Source: Chara braunii (Eukaryota > Streptophyta > Charophyceae > Charales > Characeae). From it: DNA of 26,573 bases. This document shows, piece after piece, positions 10,111 to 20,081 of this stretch. The notes under the pieces are model-generated. The model was given only the letters and a program-made list of their open reading frames with translations, had not been told where the DNA came from and did no database searches. The first letter of the stretch is position 1. Every line of letters starts with the position of its first letter. The position numbers and the translations under genes were made by a program. The stretch is taken from contig BFEA01000262.1 of assembly GCA_003427395.1 (NCBI GenBank), positions 804,819 to 831,391 of the forward strand, in the 5' to 3' direction.

Positions 10111-10255
10111 GGGGCGCTGTACCCCGTTGACAGCAGGTGTGGCTCCCCACCAATAAGACTGGAGCCATCACAGGACAGGTATTCACTACAGGACCCATAT
10201 CAACTGCAGAAGTGGACCTTTCCAGAAAGAAGTTTCTTTGTAAGAAAAAAGAGTA
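10111..10255 (+). mobile_element. Two-hairpin A-tailed repeat, copy 2
   Basis: Hairpin 1 is GCTGT (10116-10120) with ACAGC (10130-10134). Hairpin 2 is GGCTCC (10141-10146) with GGAGCC (10161-10166). Both stems are perfect although their bases differ from other copies. The shared word CAGCAGGTG (10131-10139) lies between them and an A-rich stretch is near 10240-10252. Similar to copies at 24643 and 26425. Confidence 0.6.
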
Positions 10256-10444
10256 TGGGGTACCATGGTCATTGGGCAGTGCTCCCTGGCTCCTGGGTCT
10301 GCGACACTGTGAAACGTGATGGAGGTTGAGGAATCAGATTGAAACTTCCCAGAATATAATGGAGTGAAGTTCAAAAAGAGGAAAACAAGAAAAAGGGGAT
10401 GGTGGAGACTGGATTTCCCACTCAAAAAGAAGAGGAAGAAAAAA

Positions 10445-10490
10445 ATATCTTCTTATTGGTGGGGAGTGTCAACTTGGAACGGGTAGGTGC
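10445..10490 (-). mobile_element. Two-hairpin repeat, partial copy 3
   Basis: ATTGGTGGGGAGTGTCAAC, TTGGAACGGGT matches the reverse orientation of the family (hairpin 2 loop and the start of hairpin 1). Hairpin 1 is no longer paired. It abuts a MITE-like end at 10566. Confidence 0.4.
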
Positions 10491-10565
10491 AAAACATTTT
10501 ATAATCAAAGTGACAGCATGTCAGCAATCATACCAAGTTGACAACTTGACCACTCTGTGCACCCT

Positions 10566-10804
10566 CAAACCACCAGTGCAAGGAGAGGGAAACTTCAAAG
10601 ATTTCCCGTCGAGTAGAAATCTAACCTGCAAGTTTGGAGGAAAGGTACAGGCACTGGTGAAGGCATGGCAATAGAGATCATTCACAGATGACAAGATGGG
10701 ACGCAAACGCAACACACAAAGTTGCAATACTATAGTGCCGTCAACGAAAGAGTGCATTCCCAAAAGAAAAAAAAACACCTGAAACTCGAGGCACTGGTGG
10801 TTTA
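10566..10804. mobile_element. MITE-like element, AAACCACCAGTGC termini
   Basis: AAACCACCAGTGC (10567-10579) is mirrored by GCACTGGTGGTTT (10791-10803), a 13-bp perfect terminal inverted repeat. The flanking bases are TCAA and TTAT, compatible with a decayed TTAA. About 239 bp, non-coding. It sits immediately left of the GC-rich Harbinger block. Confidence 0.65.
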
Positions 10805-10841
10805 TGGGGCTCGTTCGACACTCCTCAGGCCGTCCTTGGGG

Positions 10842-10889
10842 CCCGAGGAAATTATCCCGTCGTCGCCCGAGGAAATTCGCGCCGTCGTT
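10842..10889. repeat. 24-bp tandem repeat (2 units)
   Basis: CCCGAGGAAATT begins units at 10842 and 10866, each ending in a CCGTCG word. A degenerate third CCCCGAGGA lies at 10911. It marks the left edge of the Harbinger block and could be subterminal repeat DNA of that element, though no terminal inverted repeat was identified. Confidence 0.6.
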
Positions 10890-11103
10890 CCACTCATCCT
10901 TGGAATTGTTCCCCGAGGACGATTCCTTGGGGCCTTCCGCGGCCACTTTCATATATCGACAAGCGGACCGGGGGGGGGGAAGGAGGTTGGTCCAGCAAGG
11001 TGTGTCCGTGCCGACGTCATTGGTCCAGCTCGGGCGGGCGTCGCGAATTCGAAAGTTGGCGGTGGAAAAAAAAAAAGGCACGAAAAAGGCGTGCAGGCCC
11101 GGG

Positions 11104-11127
11104 TTCGAAATTCGAAATTCGAATTTC
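11104..11127. repeat. TTCGAAA repeat forming a perfect palindrome
   Basis: TTCGAAA is repeated with a 7-bp period, and GAAATTCGAA (11107-11116) is mirrored by TTCGAATTTC (11118-11127) around one base. A related GCGAATTCGAAAG lies at 11042-11054. Their position 400 bp upstream of the transposase suggests subterminal binding sites for a transposon-encoded DNA-binding protein; this is inference. Confidence 0.55.
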
Positions 11128-11531
11128 CGCAAGCGACCGGCCAGTACCGTGGGCGTCCCTTGCAGCTGACGGCAACAACGTTCCTCGGCGGAAGCATTTG
11201 GGTATGGGGTGGCGGCTGCGTGTCGGTGGGCACGCCGAACGTACATGTACGCGTCCGAAGCAGCAGACACGCCGTCACACGATCGCCGTCGTTGTCGTCT
11301 TCGCAGCCGAGCTTGATCGTCGACGTGTACACTGTGCACTCGGGTCGTCACTCGCAGCAGCGCTGCTGTGCGGCCCGCCACACATGGAGTCTTCTGCACT
11401 TGGCGACGCCCACGTCGACAGTACCAGTTTCGGCGATGGCCACGAACGGGGGGATGGGACGTGACACACTGAGCAAGGCGGAGAGGACGGCGGTGGCAGC
11501 GGCCGTGAACGCCATCCTCTTCCGGTGTTAA

Positions 11532-12777
11532 TTGCAGAGGGGCGAGGGGAGGATGAGAGCGGCCATTCGTGCACGGCGGAAGAGGACGCTGCAGTCCACG
11601 AATATGGAGGGAGAGGACAAAGGTGCCATTTGCGACGCCGTGCTGCAGGTGTGCTATGCCATCGGGTGTGGAGCATTCCCCAGAGCGACGCACAGGTGGT
11701 GGATGAAGCGACGGACAGGAGGGACGTGGGAGGATCCTCGGCAATGCGACGACGCGACAGCGGACTACTTCAAGGACAAGCTGCGCATGTCACCACGTGT
11801 GTTCCGAGAGATCACGGAAGCTTTGTCTCCCTTCCTTGAACGGCGTGTCACTTTCTATAGGGAGCCGCTCCAGCCTGACCACATTGTCGCGTACTCTTTG
11901 TACAGGTGGGCGTCGGGGGAGACATACGAGAGTGGGACATGCAGCTTCGGCATTGGCAGATCTTCTGGGTTGGTGGCTGTGCAGGATGTAACAGCGGCGT
12001 TGCTGAGTGCGTACCCCGACAAGATATCCTGGCCGACGGGCTGCAGAAGGCGTTCGTCTTGCGCGCTTTCGCTGACAAGGGTTTCCCTAACTGCCATGGG
12101 TGCATCGACTGCACCCACATCTTCATCGACAAGCCAACGAATTGGCCCGTGGAGGACTACTACGATAGAAAACCCCATTTCTCCATTCAGGCGCAGTCGT
12201 CGATTTGAACTTGCGCGTGCTGGATGTGTTCGTCGGTTATCCGGGAAGTTGCCACGACGTGAGGATCGTCCACCTGTCCAGTTTATGGGCGCGCGCGGAT
12301 GCAGAGGAACATTTCACTGGGCCACCCGTCATGCTGCCTTTCGGTGTGCGGACGAACGACTATCTGCTGGGGGACAACGGTTATCCGCCCTCCGAATGGG
12401 TAGTCGTCCCCTACGGCGGTCTCTCACAAACCCCGTTGGAGTTGTGCTTCGACAACAAGTAGAAGACGACGAGGGGAGCAGTTGAGAGGGCTTTCGGCAG
12501 ACTGAAGGGGATGTGGAGGTTGTTCCTTCGCTCCCACAAGACGAACATGGAGACGTTGCCGCAGCAGTTCGTCGCAGTCTGCATTCTGCACAACATACTC
12601 ATCGACGCGGGCATCCCATTCAACGACAATCTACCGTGGGAGGTCGGCCCTGACGGTGTGCGTCGCAGGGTGGATCTTGGGATGGAGCGTCCCGTGAGGC
12701 CGATGTGTATGGAGTCGTCGACAGGGGATGCGCTCATTTTACGAGACGCACAGGCGGAGCGAATGGGTGCGCAGTGA
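11532..12777 (+). pseudogene. PIF/Harbinger DDE transposase, frameshifted
   Basis: A PIF/Harbinger-type (DDE_Tnp_4) transposase, about 400 residues, acting in the nucleus to cut and join transposon DNA. The N-terminal part (11532 to about 12040) includes DYFKDKLRMSPRVFREI and a helix-turn-helix-like IVAYSLYRWASGETYES. The frame then changes near 12041 to give GFPNCHGCIDCTHIFIDKP, with catalytic Asp at 12107-12109. A second change near 12195 gives LRVLDVFVGYPGSCHDVRI and YLLGDNGYP, with Asp at 12373-12375. An in-frame TAG lies at 12460-12462. AVERAFGRLKGMWR follows (Glu at 12484-12486), then FVAVCILHNILID and a C-terminal tail. All three catalytic residues and the usual motif order remain, so the two indels and one stop look recent. 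It faces the ORF at 13995-15665 tail to tail. The ATG at 11532 is one choice; 11553 is another. Family call is confident; activity is not expected from this copy. Confidence 0.9.
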
Positions 12778-13994
12778 ACAGGGCCAGGCGTGCGGAGCGG
12801 TCGGCTGTGATGCGTGGGTGTGGCGAGAAATCGTTGTGGGCGGCGCGGGGAGCAGGTGAGAAATCGTAGAGGAAGACGCGGGAGGCGTCTTGTCCTGGAA
12901 GGGGTGGTCGTTTGACTTGGGGTCGTTATGTGTGCGGGCCGTTTAACGACGTTTGCGAGTTGAAGCAGCGGTGCCTGTTTCGCTGTGGGTTGTCGTGTAG
13001 GGGCGTCGTGTGTCGTCAGTTCGTGCTCGTTTTGTTTCGCGCTGCGTGCCCTTGACGAGGGTGTGCGCGCCCGGGGTTGATGGCGATGGCACAGTCCAGC
13101 GCATGGTCGACGGGGGTGACGTGGCGCGTGTGCACGTGCCGATCGTAGTTGTAGTGTGGTGTGGTGTCACCGAGGGTGACGTGTCTTGGTGACGTACTGA
13201 AGTTTTCATCGTGTGTTCTATTTTTCGGAACTTTGGATTGAAGTTACCTTCTAGGCCTTTATTTTTTGCAAAGTGTGTCTTCAACCACTTTTTTTTTTTT
13301 GTACGAGACACAACAATGTTGTTTGTTACGTGTCGTTTAAAGTATGAATGTTGAGTGCCTTGTCTTCTTCTTTGTGGACGAATGAAAAACACATGATTGC
13401 ACGACGTTGTTGTGTGTTATTTGTACTGCCATCTCTGCTTCCAAAATGTGCAATGCCGTGTGTGAACATCCCTGACTTTGTCATCAACCATCGGTTCAAG
13501 CAAGCATCCCCGACCCCGTTACGTACCCCTTACCATAACTGTCTTGAATGCAAACGAAAGCGGAACAAAATAGGAAGAGACAACACGACAATATAAATCA
13601 ACACAATTACATGTTCGCTTTCACAGATGCGAACATCGATTTGGCATGTTTAAAAAATATAATAAACTTTTTGAGAAAACGAAAGGTTCATGCAAAACCC
13701 CCACGACAACCGATCCGCACTCCTCTCCCAGTAACCTCCATGGATTATGTGCACTCCGGCACGACGATTGGTGACCCGTATCCGAGCAAATGAAGGCAGA
13801 GCAACACCGCGCGAAAGAAAACAACAAGCGCGACGAACGCGCACATGCAGGACGCCCCCAAAACCCGCCCATCCCCCCTCCCCACCCCACGCGTCCCTCA
13901 TTCCACATCGCCGTCTAAATGGGAAATGCGACAACCACCCTATCCCGCCCTGCGATGGCGATGGCGATGTCGACACATCGCCGTGAACGCGTCA
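12778..13994. other. Non-coding spacer between convergent ORFs
   Basis: About 1.2 kb between the transposase and the facing ORF. Short ORFs on both strands have no recognisable domain. The left part is GC-rich like the transposase; the middle (13200-13700) is AT-richer. It probably holds both 3' untranslated regions. Confidence 0.5.
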
Positions 13995-15665
13995 TCATCC
14001 CCCCCCGCTCCCTTCGTCATTGGCTTTGTCGTCCTCGATGTCTTCCGGGGGGCCTGTGCCCAACCAATCGAGCTTCTTTGCCTCCATGGGGGAAGACAAC
14101 GTGGCGTCATGTGAGAACTTGACGTCGATTGACGCCCAGTCGGGGATGTACAATGGAGGCGCTACCAAAGTCATGGGGGGTTCCGCCAACTTGTCCGTTA
14201 TGGCGGTCGCAGCTTGCACGATGTGGCGACGCGCATCGAATGAGCGATGCATGGATGCAATGAGCGTCGATTTTGTCGTCAGTTGGACGAATACCCACGC
14301 GTCGTAATGCGCGCGATGATCGTCCCCGCTCATCCGCATGAGCCACATGGTCGCCGCGAGCATGATCCTCATCGCTTCGGCAACGCTCTTCAACCTTTTT
14401 TGCGACACCCGACCGCCGTCGATCCCCTCCGCCGTGCTCACGGCGCTCGTGAACGCCCCCACCAGTCGCTGGATGCTCGCCTCCTGATACGCCGCCAACT
14501 CGTTGTTCTCGTGCCTGTCTTTGATGTTGGTGCCGACGAACCACAGTGGCAACTTCATATCCATGTCCAGCGTGATGTGGAACACCATGGGGCTCACACA
14601 TACACGCCAGTCCTCCCCCAGCCATATCGCACGAGCGATGTCAGTTGCTGCGTGGTCCAACGCGTACCCGTACGCAACGTGGTACCCCCGTTGCCTGCTT
14701 GTCGACTTGAAGACCTGCCTGTGGATCACCCGCAAACCGATGGTCTGCACCTTCAACGCCCTCTCCTGCGCAGCGTTCAACTCGGATTCGTCGTCGATTT
14801 TGTGTTGTGGGATGGTGGGATGTGGCAAGACGATGCTTCGACAAACTGCTGGAGCCTGCACTCCCGCGCCACCGCAACAAGATACAGGCGCGCTTCCTGC
14901 ATCAACTTCACAATGGCGTTCCCTTCCTTTTCGTTCCAGAAGCGGATGTCGTCCACCCAAAGCTTCGACGCTGCCTCTATTCCATCCCGCGCACTTTGCT
15001 GACGCACCCTGTTCACCAACACTTCGTCGTCCTCCCCCGGTCCTACGACAACGCCTGCCCTTGCCCCTTACACCGCCTGGTCTCCCCCCCCCGGCTTCAC
15101 CCCGCCCGCCCTCGCTCCTTTGGCCGCGTGTGAAGCCTTGCGTGTTTGCGCCAACGTCTGTGCCCGTCGTCGCCCGCGCGGTTCCTGGTATTCGCGCACG
15201 ACCGACAACCTCTTTCGCGACCATGGCTTCGTTCACACGTAGCACTGGAGCGCGATGTTGGTGTGTGACTGCAGTTCCCCCTCCTCGCCTGGATGCCGCA
15301 GCGGCGTTGACATCGATGACGTCTTCCATTACTGCGTGGCCTCCTCCGCCTCGTCTTTCGCCAACATCCTCGATCCGGAGGGCTCCACTTCCCCTCCTCG
15401 ATGACTTCCGCTTCAACGACACTTCCTCCTCTTCCTCGAAGTCGGTTTCCACCTGCGACAGCACCCCCTCCGCCACCCAGTCTTCGTCCTCCACGTTTCT
15501 CGCAACTGAGGAGCCGCCTTCCACGACCTTCCTGAGCTTGTTGTTGACGTGGCGGCCCTTTTTCTCTCGGATAGCCACCTCAACTGCCAGTTTCCGGATG
15601 GACTTGCCACATCCACAACTGCAGGACGACATGACGCGCGACATACCCAGTTCGAGCTTGACCAC
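13995..15665 (-). CDS. Conserved ORF, probable Harbinger partner protein
   Basis: A 556-codon ORF of unknown biochemical function. The N-terminal third is basic and acidic low-complexity (FEEEEEVSLKRKSSRRGSG), then Gly/Arg-rich. The C-terminal half (about 14810-13995) looks like a folded, conserved domain: KIDDESELNAAQERALKVQ, ALDHAATDIARAIWLGEDW, MDMKLPLWFVGTNIKDRHE and SFDARRHIVQAATAITDKL. Between about 15075 and 14860 the more protein-like reading is in another minus-strand frame (EDDEVLVNRVRQQ, then KLWVDDIRFWNEKEGNAIVK, then LMQEARLYLVAVAR). That suggests two compensating frameshifts in this copy. Harbinger elements usually carry a second Myb/SANT-like DNA-binding ORF beside the transposase, and the tail-to-tail position here suits that role, but I could not confirm a Myb fold. 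I associate the C-terminal block with a recurrent family in Chara, from memory only. Confidence 0.6.
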   Translation of the reverse strand: MVKLELGMSRVMSSCSCGCGKSIRKLAVEVAIREKKGRHVNNKLRKVVEGGSSVARNVEDEDWVAEGVLSQVETDFEEEEEVSLKRKSSRRGSGALRIEDVGERRGGGGHAVMEDVIDVNAAAASRRGGGTAVTHQHRAPVLRVNEAMVAKEVVGRARIPGTARATTGTDVGANTQGFTRGQRSEGGRGEAGGGRPGGVRGKGRRCRRTGGGRRSVGEQGASAKCAGWNRGSVEALGGRHPLLERKGRERHCEVDAGSAPVSCCGGAGVQAPAVCRSIVLPHPTIPQHKIDDESELNAAQERALKVQTIGLRVIHRQVFKSTSRQRGYHVAYGYALDHAATDIARAIWLGEDWRVCVSPMVFHITLDMDMKLPLWFVGTNIKDRHENNELAAYQEASIQRLVGAFTSAVSTAEGIDGGRVSQKRLKSVAEAMRIMLAATMWLMRMSGDDHRAHYDAWVFVQLTTKSTLIASMHRSFDARRHIVQAATAITDKLAEPPMTLVAPPLYIPDWASIDVKFSHDATLSSPMEAKKLDWLGTGPPEDIEDDKANDEGSGGG

Positions 15666-16120
15666 CCCACCTCGTCAAGATCTCCGCGTCGATGGCGAAA
15701 CGTTTTCGTGCAAATTGGATCATTGTCTCCACTGCGATGATCAGTAAGGCGATGATGTCGTTGCTGTCGTCGACGGTGTAGAAGACGTTGTCGACAACGG
15801 CCCCAGTCGGTGACGACGACGACGACGGTGGCGGCAGGAAAGACGGCAAATGTGACGATGGTGGCGACGGCGAATGATCACAGGTGCGGCCATGAGGTTC
15901 AAATGTCCCATGGCATTGTCTGCGATGACGAAGGTGGATTGCCCCGTGGACCTAGCAAGGCCACGACCTCAATCGCGGCGACGAACGCAGCGATGATGAC
16001 GAACGAGACGACGGCGAGAAAGGCGATGTAGGCGGCGAGGAAGACGACGTCGACGTCGAACACTTCTAGATAAACTGGCGATGACCCAACTTCGTGGCGT
16101 GCGCACGTCACAGCGAATCC
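15666..16120 (-). other. GAC-rich tract with possible 5' coding segment
   Basis: Upstream of the 556-codon ORF, in a different minus frame, 15849-15580 reads VDDSNDIIALLIIAVETMIQ, then FARKRFAIDAEILTRWGG. It looks protein-like and may be the true N-terminal part, separated by a frameshift. From about 15780 to 16060 the DNA is dense in GAC/GTC triplets (for example GACGACGACGACGAC near 15813). Hydrophobic or Asp-rich peptides there are products of the repeat. Confidence 0.3.
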
Positions 16121-16439
16121 GCCTGAAGGCGCGGATCATCGACGACGGCGGAGCGCAGCGTGCGTCTACGTTCGTGCCGCGGAGACGAACAAGCTGGGAG
16201 AGGAGGCAAAACCAGGTGAGGGCGACACAATGAAAAGGCCGACGTGTGTACTGTGGTGCGCGCGTTTGGAGCTGAATCGTTCATTTGGTAAGGACGACCG
16301 CATCCTCACAAACATGCTGTCGTGCGCGGCGGTCCCACACCCCGCTGGGAGCGCTGAACCTCACGGTCGTGTCACGCAGGATGTATTCCCGAAAAAGAAC
16401 TGGTCACCACTCCAACCGTGCGCGCGTGCTATACCTCTC

Positions 16440-16560
16440 ACGACACCCCACGACAGGTCGGGGAGTCGCGAGGTACAACTTACCTCTACCCGAGGGGTTG
16501 TCACCACCCTCAGGTAGGCGTATCCCTGCTGAGCTACCGACCCACATCCAAAGGTTTTTA
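16440..16560 (-). repeat. tRNA-like SINE head (minus strand)
   Basis: On the minus strand GGTAGCTCAGCAGGG (16524-16538) is a close A-box/D-arm match, preceded by TGGGTC. CTCGCGACTCC (16462-16472) matches the B-box core GGTTCGANTCC at 7 of 11 positions, about 60 bp downstream. The acceptor stem is not evident. A tRNA-derived SINE or tRNA pseudogene at the right edge of the GC-rich Harbinger block. Confidence 0.42.
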
Positions 16561-16599
16561 CATGCCTTTGTAGAGGTAGGTCGGTCGAGGGCGTTTGCT

Positions 16600-19250
16600 C
16601 GATCGTTGTAGCATAAAACGGGGTACGCGCGGTAAGACGCCTAGAACTGACCCGTCAGATATTCAGGTCGAACTTTTAATAAGGCAGTCTATTTCCGCTA
16701 CTGCGTAATGTATTATTTTTTCAACCAATATCAATCAAATCTTCTTTTTACCAAAGAGCGTCCTATTTTTCTTAACAGGTTAGGACTTAACTGAACATCA
16801 TAATAGTTAAGTTGGACATATGATGAATATGGAAGTATTATCGCCGAGAACCCTTCCCACTTTCACAAGTGCTGTGTGTCCGGGACTCTTCAACAGACCA
16901 AGTCCAGTTCAATCCAAATCACGCACAAAACAGACCTGTACAGAATAATGCAAAGACAGTTCACATGCCATGCACTAACGGCATCAACCATCAACCATTG
17001 ACCTTGTCCCTCACTTCCCAAACCATGCATGACAGCCTTGTCTTTCCTGAGACGTAAACCCAACCCCTTCACATTTCTACAAAAGACCCTTGAGAGTGAC
17101 CAGGACCATTTAGGCAATGACTACAGGTGACAGTTTTACTGACCACAAGGTTTGACGTTAGAGGTGGGTATCAAGTCAAAGGGAGAAAGTTGAATCGGTA
17201 ACAACCGACCTGTTATCGAGAGATAACAGAAAGTTTGGATCCTTTTGTAGATCCTTTCCTTCCAATGCAGCAGTAAAATGAGTTCGAACCTGCACACACA
17301 CAGGTCAACAAAGATTCAACACCCCCACTCGATTTCCCACATATTGATATCTAAGGGTCAAGCCCTTAGATGGGTAGTGAGCTTTGGGATCGACATCCCA
17401 GGTCCAACCCCTAGCTTTACTCTCACAATCCTACCCTATGTCGTCTGTCACTCTCTCCTTCTTTCAAGGAGTCTCATGCCTATGTCCTAAGTCGCCTTTA
17501 GGGAAACTCATAATTCCCCCTACCCTCAGTCCTTGCATTTTCTCTCTCGGGGATAAGCGCACCGTTTGGCGCTTATGTAAATAAGATATAACTCACTCAT
17601 CGATGTGGTCTTCCACCCGAAAGCCACGGACGGTTACGGACTACTTGGTAGTTCTTAAGTTTCTTTCTCCCGCGGTCCTATCTTCTTTCCTTGTTCTTTC
17701 TCCAAATATGTGAAGACCTTGCTCCAACAGGAGCATTGTTCCTTCCCTTCTCTGCTATTTGTGTTAACACACTCAAGTTGTAGGCCGATTTAAACATGAA
17801 TCTCTTACTACTTGATCAATACCAAACACTCTGTCAGTCAAACAGACAGGTGAGTAAGTTATTCATGAGTAGTTGACTCTCTGCTTAGTCTCACTCAAAG
17901 TATACATAGGATCTAGTTCAGAGTAGCAGGATAGCTCACACATAAGCATCCTTTTCATCCAACAAATAGTTGAGGCTCCTATAGAAGCACCCTACTACTT
18001 GGTTAAGGAATACTCCCGAAAGATACGGATGTCAATCCCTTTCCAGAGGTTAATAATGGTCTGCGTGAATAATAGGCGACCCGCACTCCTGAAAACCTGA
18101 AGACAGATCACCGTCCCAGATAAGGTGGCACCCAAACGTGGGAGGAGGTCTACGGGCAGCCCCTCCTTGGCAACCGATGGATCACAGACCGCCACATCAG
18201 GGTCTTCTCCAGCACAGCGGCCCCCTGGAGGGTTTTGGTCAAACAAAATCTTCTGTGACGTGGATATCTAGTATCAGGCCACCAAGCCCCAACTATGACC
18301 CAAATTGTGATACTGCCACCATCCAGGAGAGACACTTGATACACTGATCTTCTCCATCCCCCAAGACTCGGTCCGGATCCTTCACAAAGGCCCGACCTTG
18401 GAAATGGGAGACTGCTTAGAAACCGAAGGGATCAAGCGACCAGTATAGTGGATACCCGCCCTGATGGCCAAGTCCTGGTCAGGTTTTCCAAGTTGCAGGC
18501 GGATAACACCCTCACCTGAGAGCCCATAGTATAGGAGCGATGACTCAACCCGAACGAGATATACCGGATCAGGGTCCTTGAGGACCAGGACTGTTCGCTA
18601 CTACCATTCCGCCTGGACCTCCCAATCTCGAGCCTTGCCTTGGATCCGGAAGCTTGAACTTGAACCACCCTGCCTAGCAGAGGTAAGACCAGTGCACAAT
18701 ACTTGCGCACTCTATTAGTCAAAGGGATCTATCGGATGGATCAAGGATCAACGCGACACTTGAAGAGGCATGATGGATGAAACACCTCAACATTGACTGC
18801 GAGGAGTTATGTCCCATCCGATGGTTCCGGATCATTAAGGCAAAACCGGCCAAATTAGCATCAGTAGCAAATTGAGCACTACTGCCTCCCGACTATGGAC
18901 TGGCTGATAAATAAAGATTGGATGGGTGCAACTCGCCTCAGTCTTGTCGGATTTGGGCTCATTTGCAATTTTGTTTTTTTTTCACAACCAAATGCCCCTT
19001 ATATTCTGGGGGGCTGCAGTCCGGTTGCTTATTACCGGCAAGCAAACCAGACTACAAGTGTATGAGACAACAGAATCCAGCCTAGGACCTTTGCTGCACT
19101 AGCCGCTCCGCAGAGGGGGTTGGGGGGACAGCCCCAGGCTCCAATTGGCTATCCCACTCCTAGGCAGGCATAATGGATGGGAAACATGTCTATGTACCAA
19201 GTCGCACATTATGTGTGTTGCAGGAAGGGCGACCATGAGATTTTCAGACC
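16600..19250. other. No recognisable gene; three short hairpins
   Basis: 2.6 kb with only short, unrecognisable ORFs. Perfect hairpins: TGTTATC/GATAACA (17211-17228), CTAAGGG/CCCTTAG (17351-17369) and ATAAGCGC/GCGCTTAT (17553-17576). A tRNA-like GGTCCAACCCC (17401-17411) is too close to its candidate A box to be convincing. The stretch may be the remains of an LTR element, but no pol motifs survive. Confidence 0.5.
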
Positions 19251-19256
19251 TGAATG

Positions 19257-19423
19257 GTCCTGAAGTGGTGAAAGGTCCGAACCTGAAAACCACTTGTTTA
19301 GGCAGGCTGCATCCTGAAGTGGTGAAGGGTGTCCTGAAGTGGTGAAAGGTCCGAAAACCCTGAAAACCACCTGTTTAGGCAGGCTGCATCCTGAAGTTGT
19401 GAAGGGTGTCCTGAAGTGGTGAT
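19257..19423. repeat. Tandem repeat, 74-77 bp, 2.2 units
   Basis: Units start with GTCCTGAAGTGGTGAAAGGT at 19257 and 19331, with a partial third at 19408. Each contains CTGAAAACCAC, TGTTTAGGCAGGCTGCATCC and a second TGAAGTGGTGAAGGGT-like word, so the unit itself is a duplication. Copies differ at few positions, so this is fairly recent. Confidence 0.92.
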
Positions 19424-19470
19424 GAAAAATACGACTGTTGTTAACCTTCTCTCCCACTCCTCAGTCCCCC

Positions 19471-19620
19471 CTACGACCTTTACTGTAGTGAAGGTCCCGT
19501 CAATGTGTAACACTCCCATATCGCTCCCTACCGTACTTACGAGCAAAGCTTTACCCCCTAGGGTCTATACCCACTCGGCTACTCCCCGGTTTCTCCTATG
19601 GCCTTTACTGTAGTGAAGTC
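19471..19620. repeat. Duplicated CCTTTACTGTAGTGAAG hairpin
   Basis: CCTTTACTGTAGTGAAG occurs at about 19477 and 19602. In the first copy GACCTT (19475-19480) pairs with AAGGTC (19491-19496), with ACT/AGT pairing inside. In the second the flanks differ and only part of the stem remains. Confidence 0.6.
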
Positions 19621-19739
19621 ACCCTTACGACTCGTTTGCATTTTAGCTCTGGTTTTGTGTTAGGTTTGGGGATTTTGCTGGCTTGGCTAGGCTTCCTCAG
19701 CTTGGGACTCAACTTGTGTCAACGCAATTCACTCGACTG

Positions 19740-19990
19740 AAGTTGACCCAACTTGGCTTGTTTAGCCAGCCCGGGTTGGGCCAGGCTAGGCAGTGGACAT
19801 GGCCTAGGCATGCTGGCAACTTTGGACTCAAGTTGACTCAACTCGATCCAATTTGACTGAGGTTCACTTGATTTGAGACATGCGATGTGGTTTGAAGTTA
19901 GACTCCTGACTTAGCTGGGCTTATTTAGCTGGTCCAACCTGGGCCAGTCTGGGCAGTGGACACGGTCCCGGTCATGCTAGCATGAACCTA
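19740..19990. repeat. Diverged tandem duplication, period about 160 bp
   Basis: A block of TTTAGC, TGGGCCAG, GGCAGTGGACA and CATGCT words at about 19750-19818 recurs at about 19911-19980 with the same order. No coding content. Confidence 0.7.
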
Positions 19991-20081
19991 CTTCTGGCCA
20001 GCTGTACAAAAAATGGATGAGTTTGGTATGCCAGAATTTAGTGGAGTGCAGTTTGCTTCAGTTAGATTTGTTTTTGGTCCC

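Noticed and set aside
10722-11531. 269-codon plus-strand ORF just upstream of the transposase
   Set aside because: It starts in a MITE and runs through the TTCGAAA repeats with no domain. It is in a different relation to the transposase motifs and is likely a chance open frame.
10521-11744. Long minus-strand ORF (407 codons)
   Set aside because: It overlaps a MITE, the GC-rich leader and the start of the plus-strand transposase. It has no domain and is Arg/Pro-rich as expected for an antisense frame in GC-rich DNA.
14503-15747. Long plus-strand ORF (414 codons)
   Set aside because: Ser/Pro/Thr-rich shadow of the minus-strand conserved ORF at 13995-15665; the protein-like domain is on the minus strand.
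17368-17411. tRNA-like SINE head
   Set aside because: GGTCCAACCCC is B-box-like, but the candidate A box is only about 30 bp away and no arms fold.
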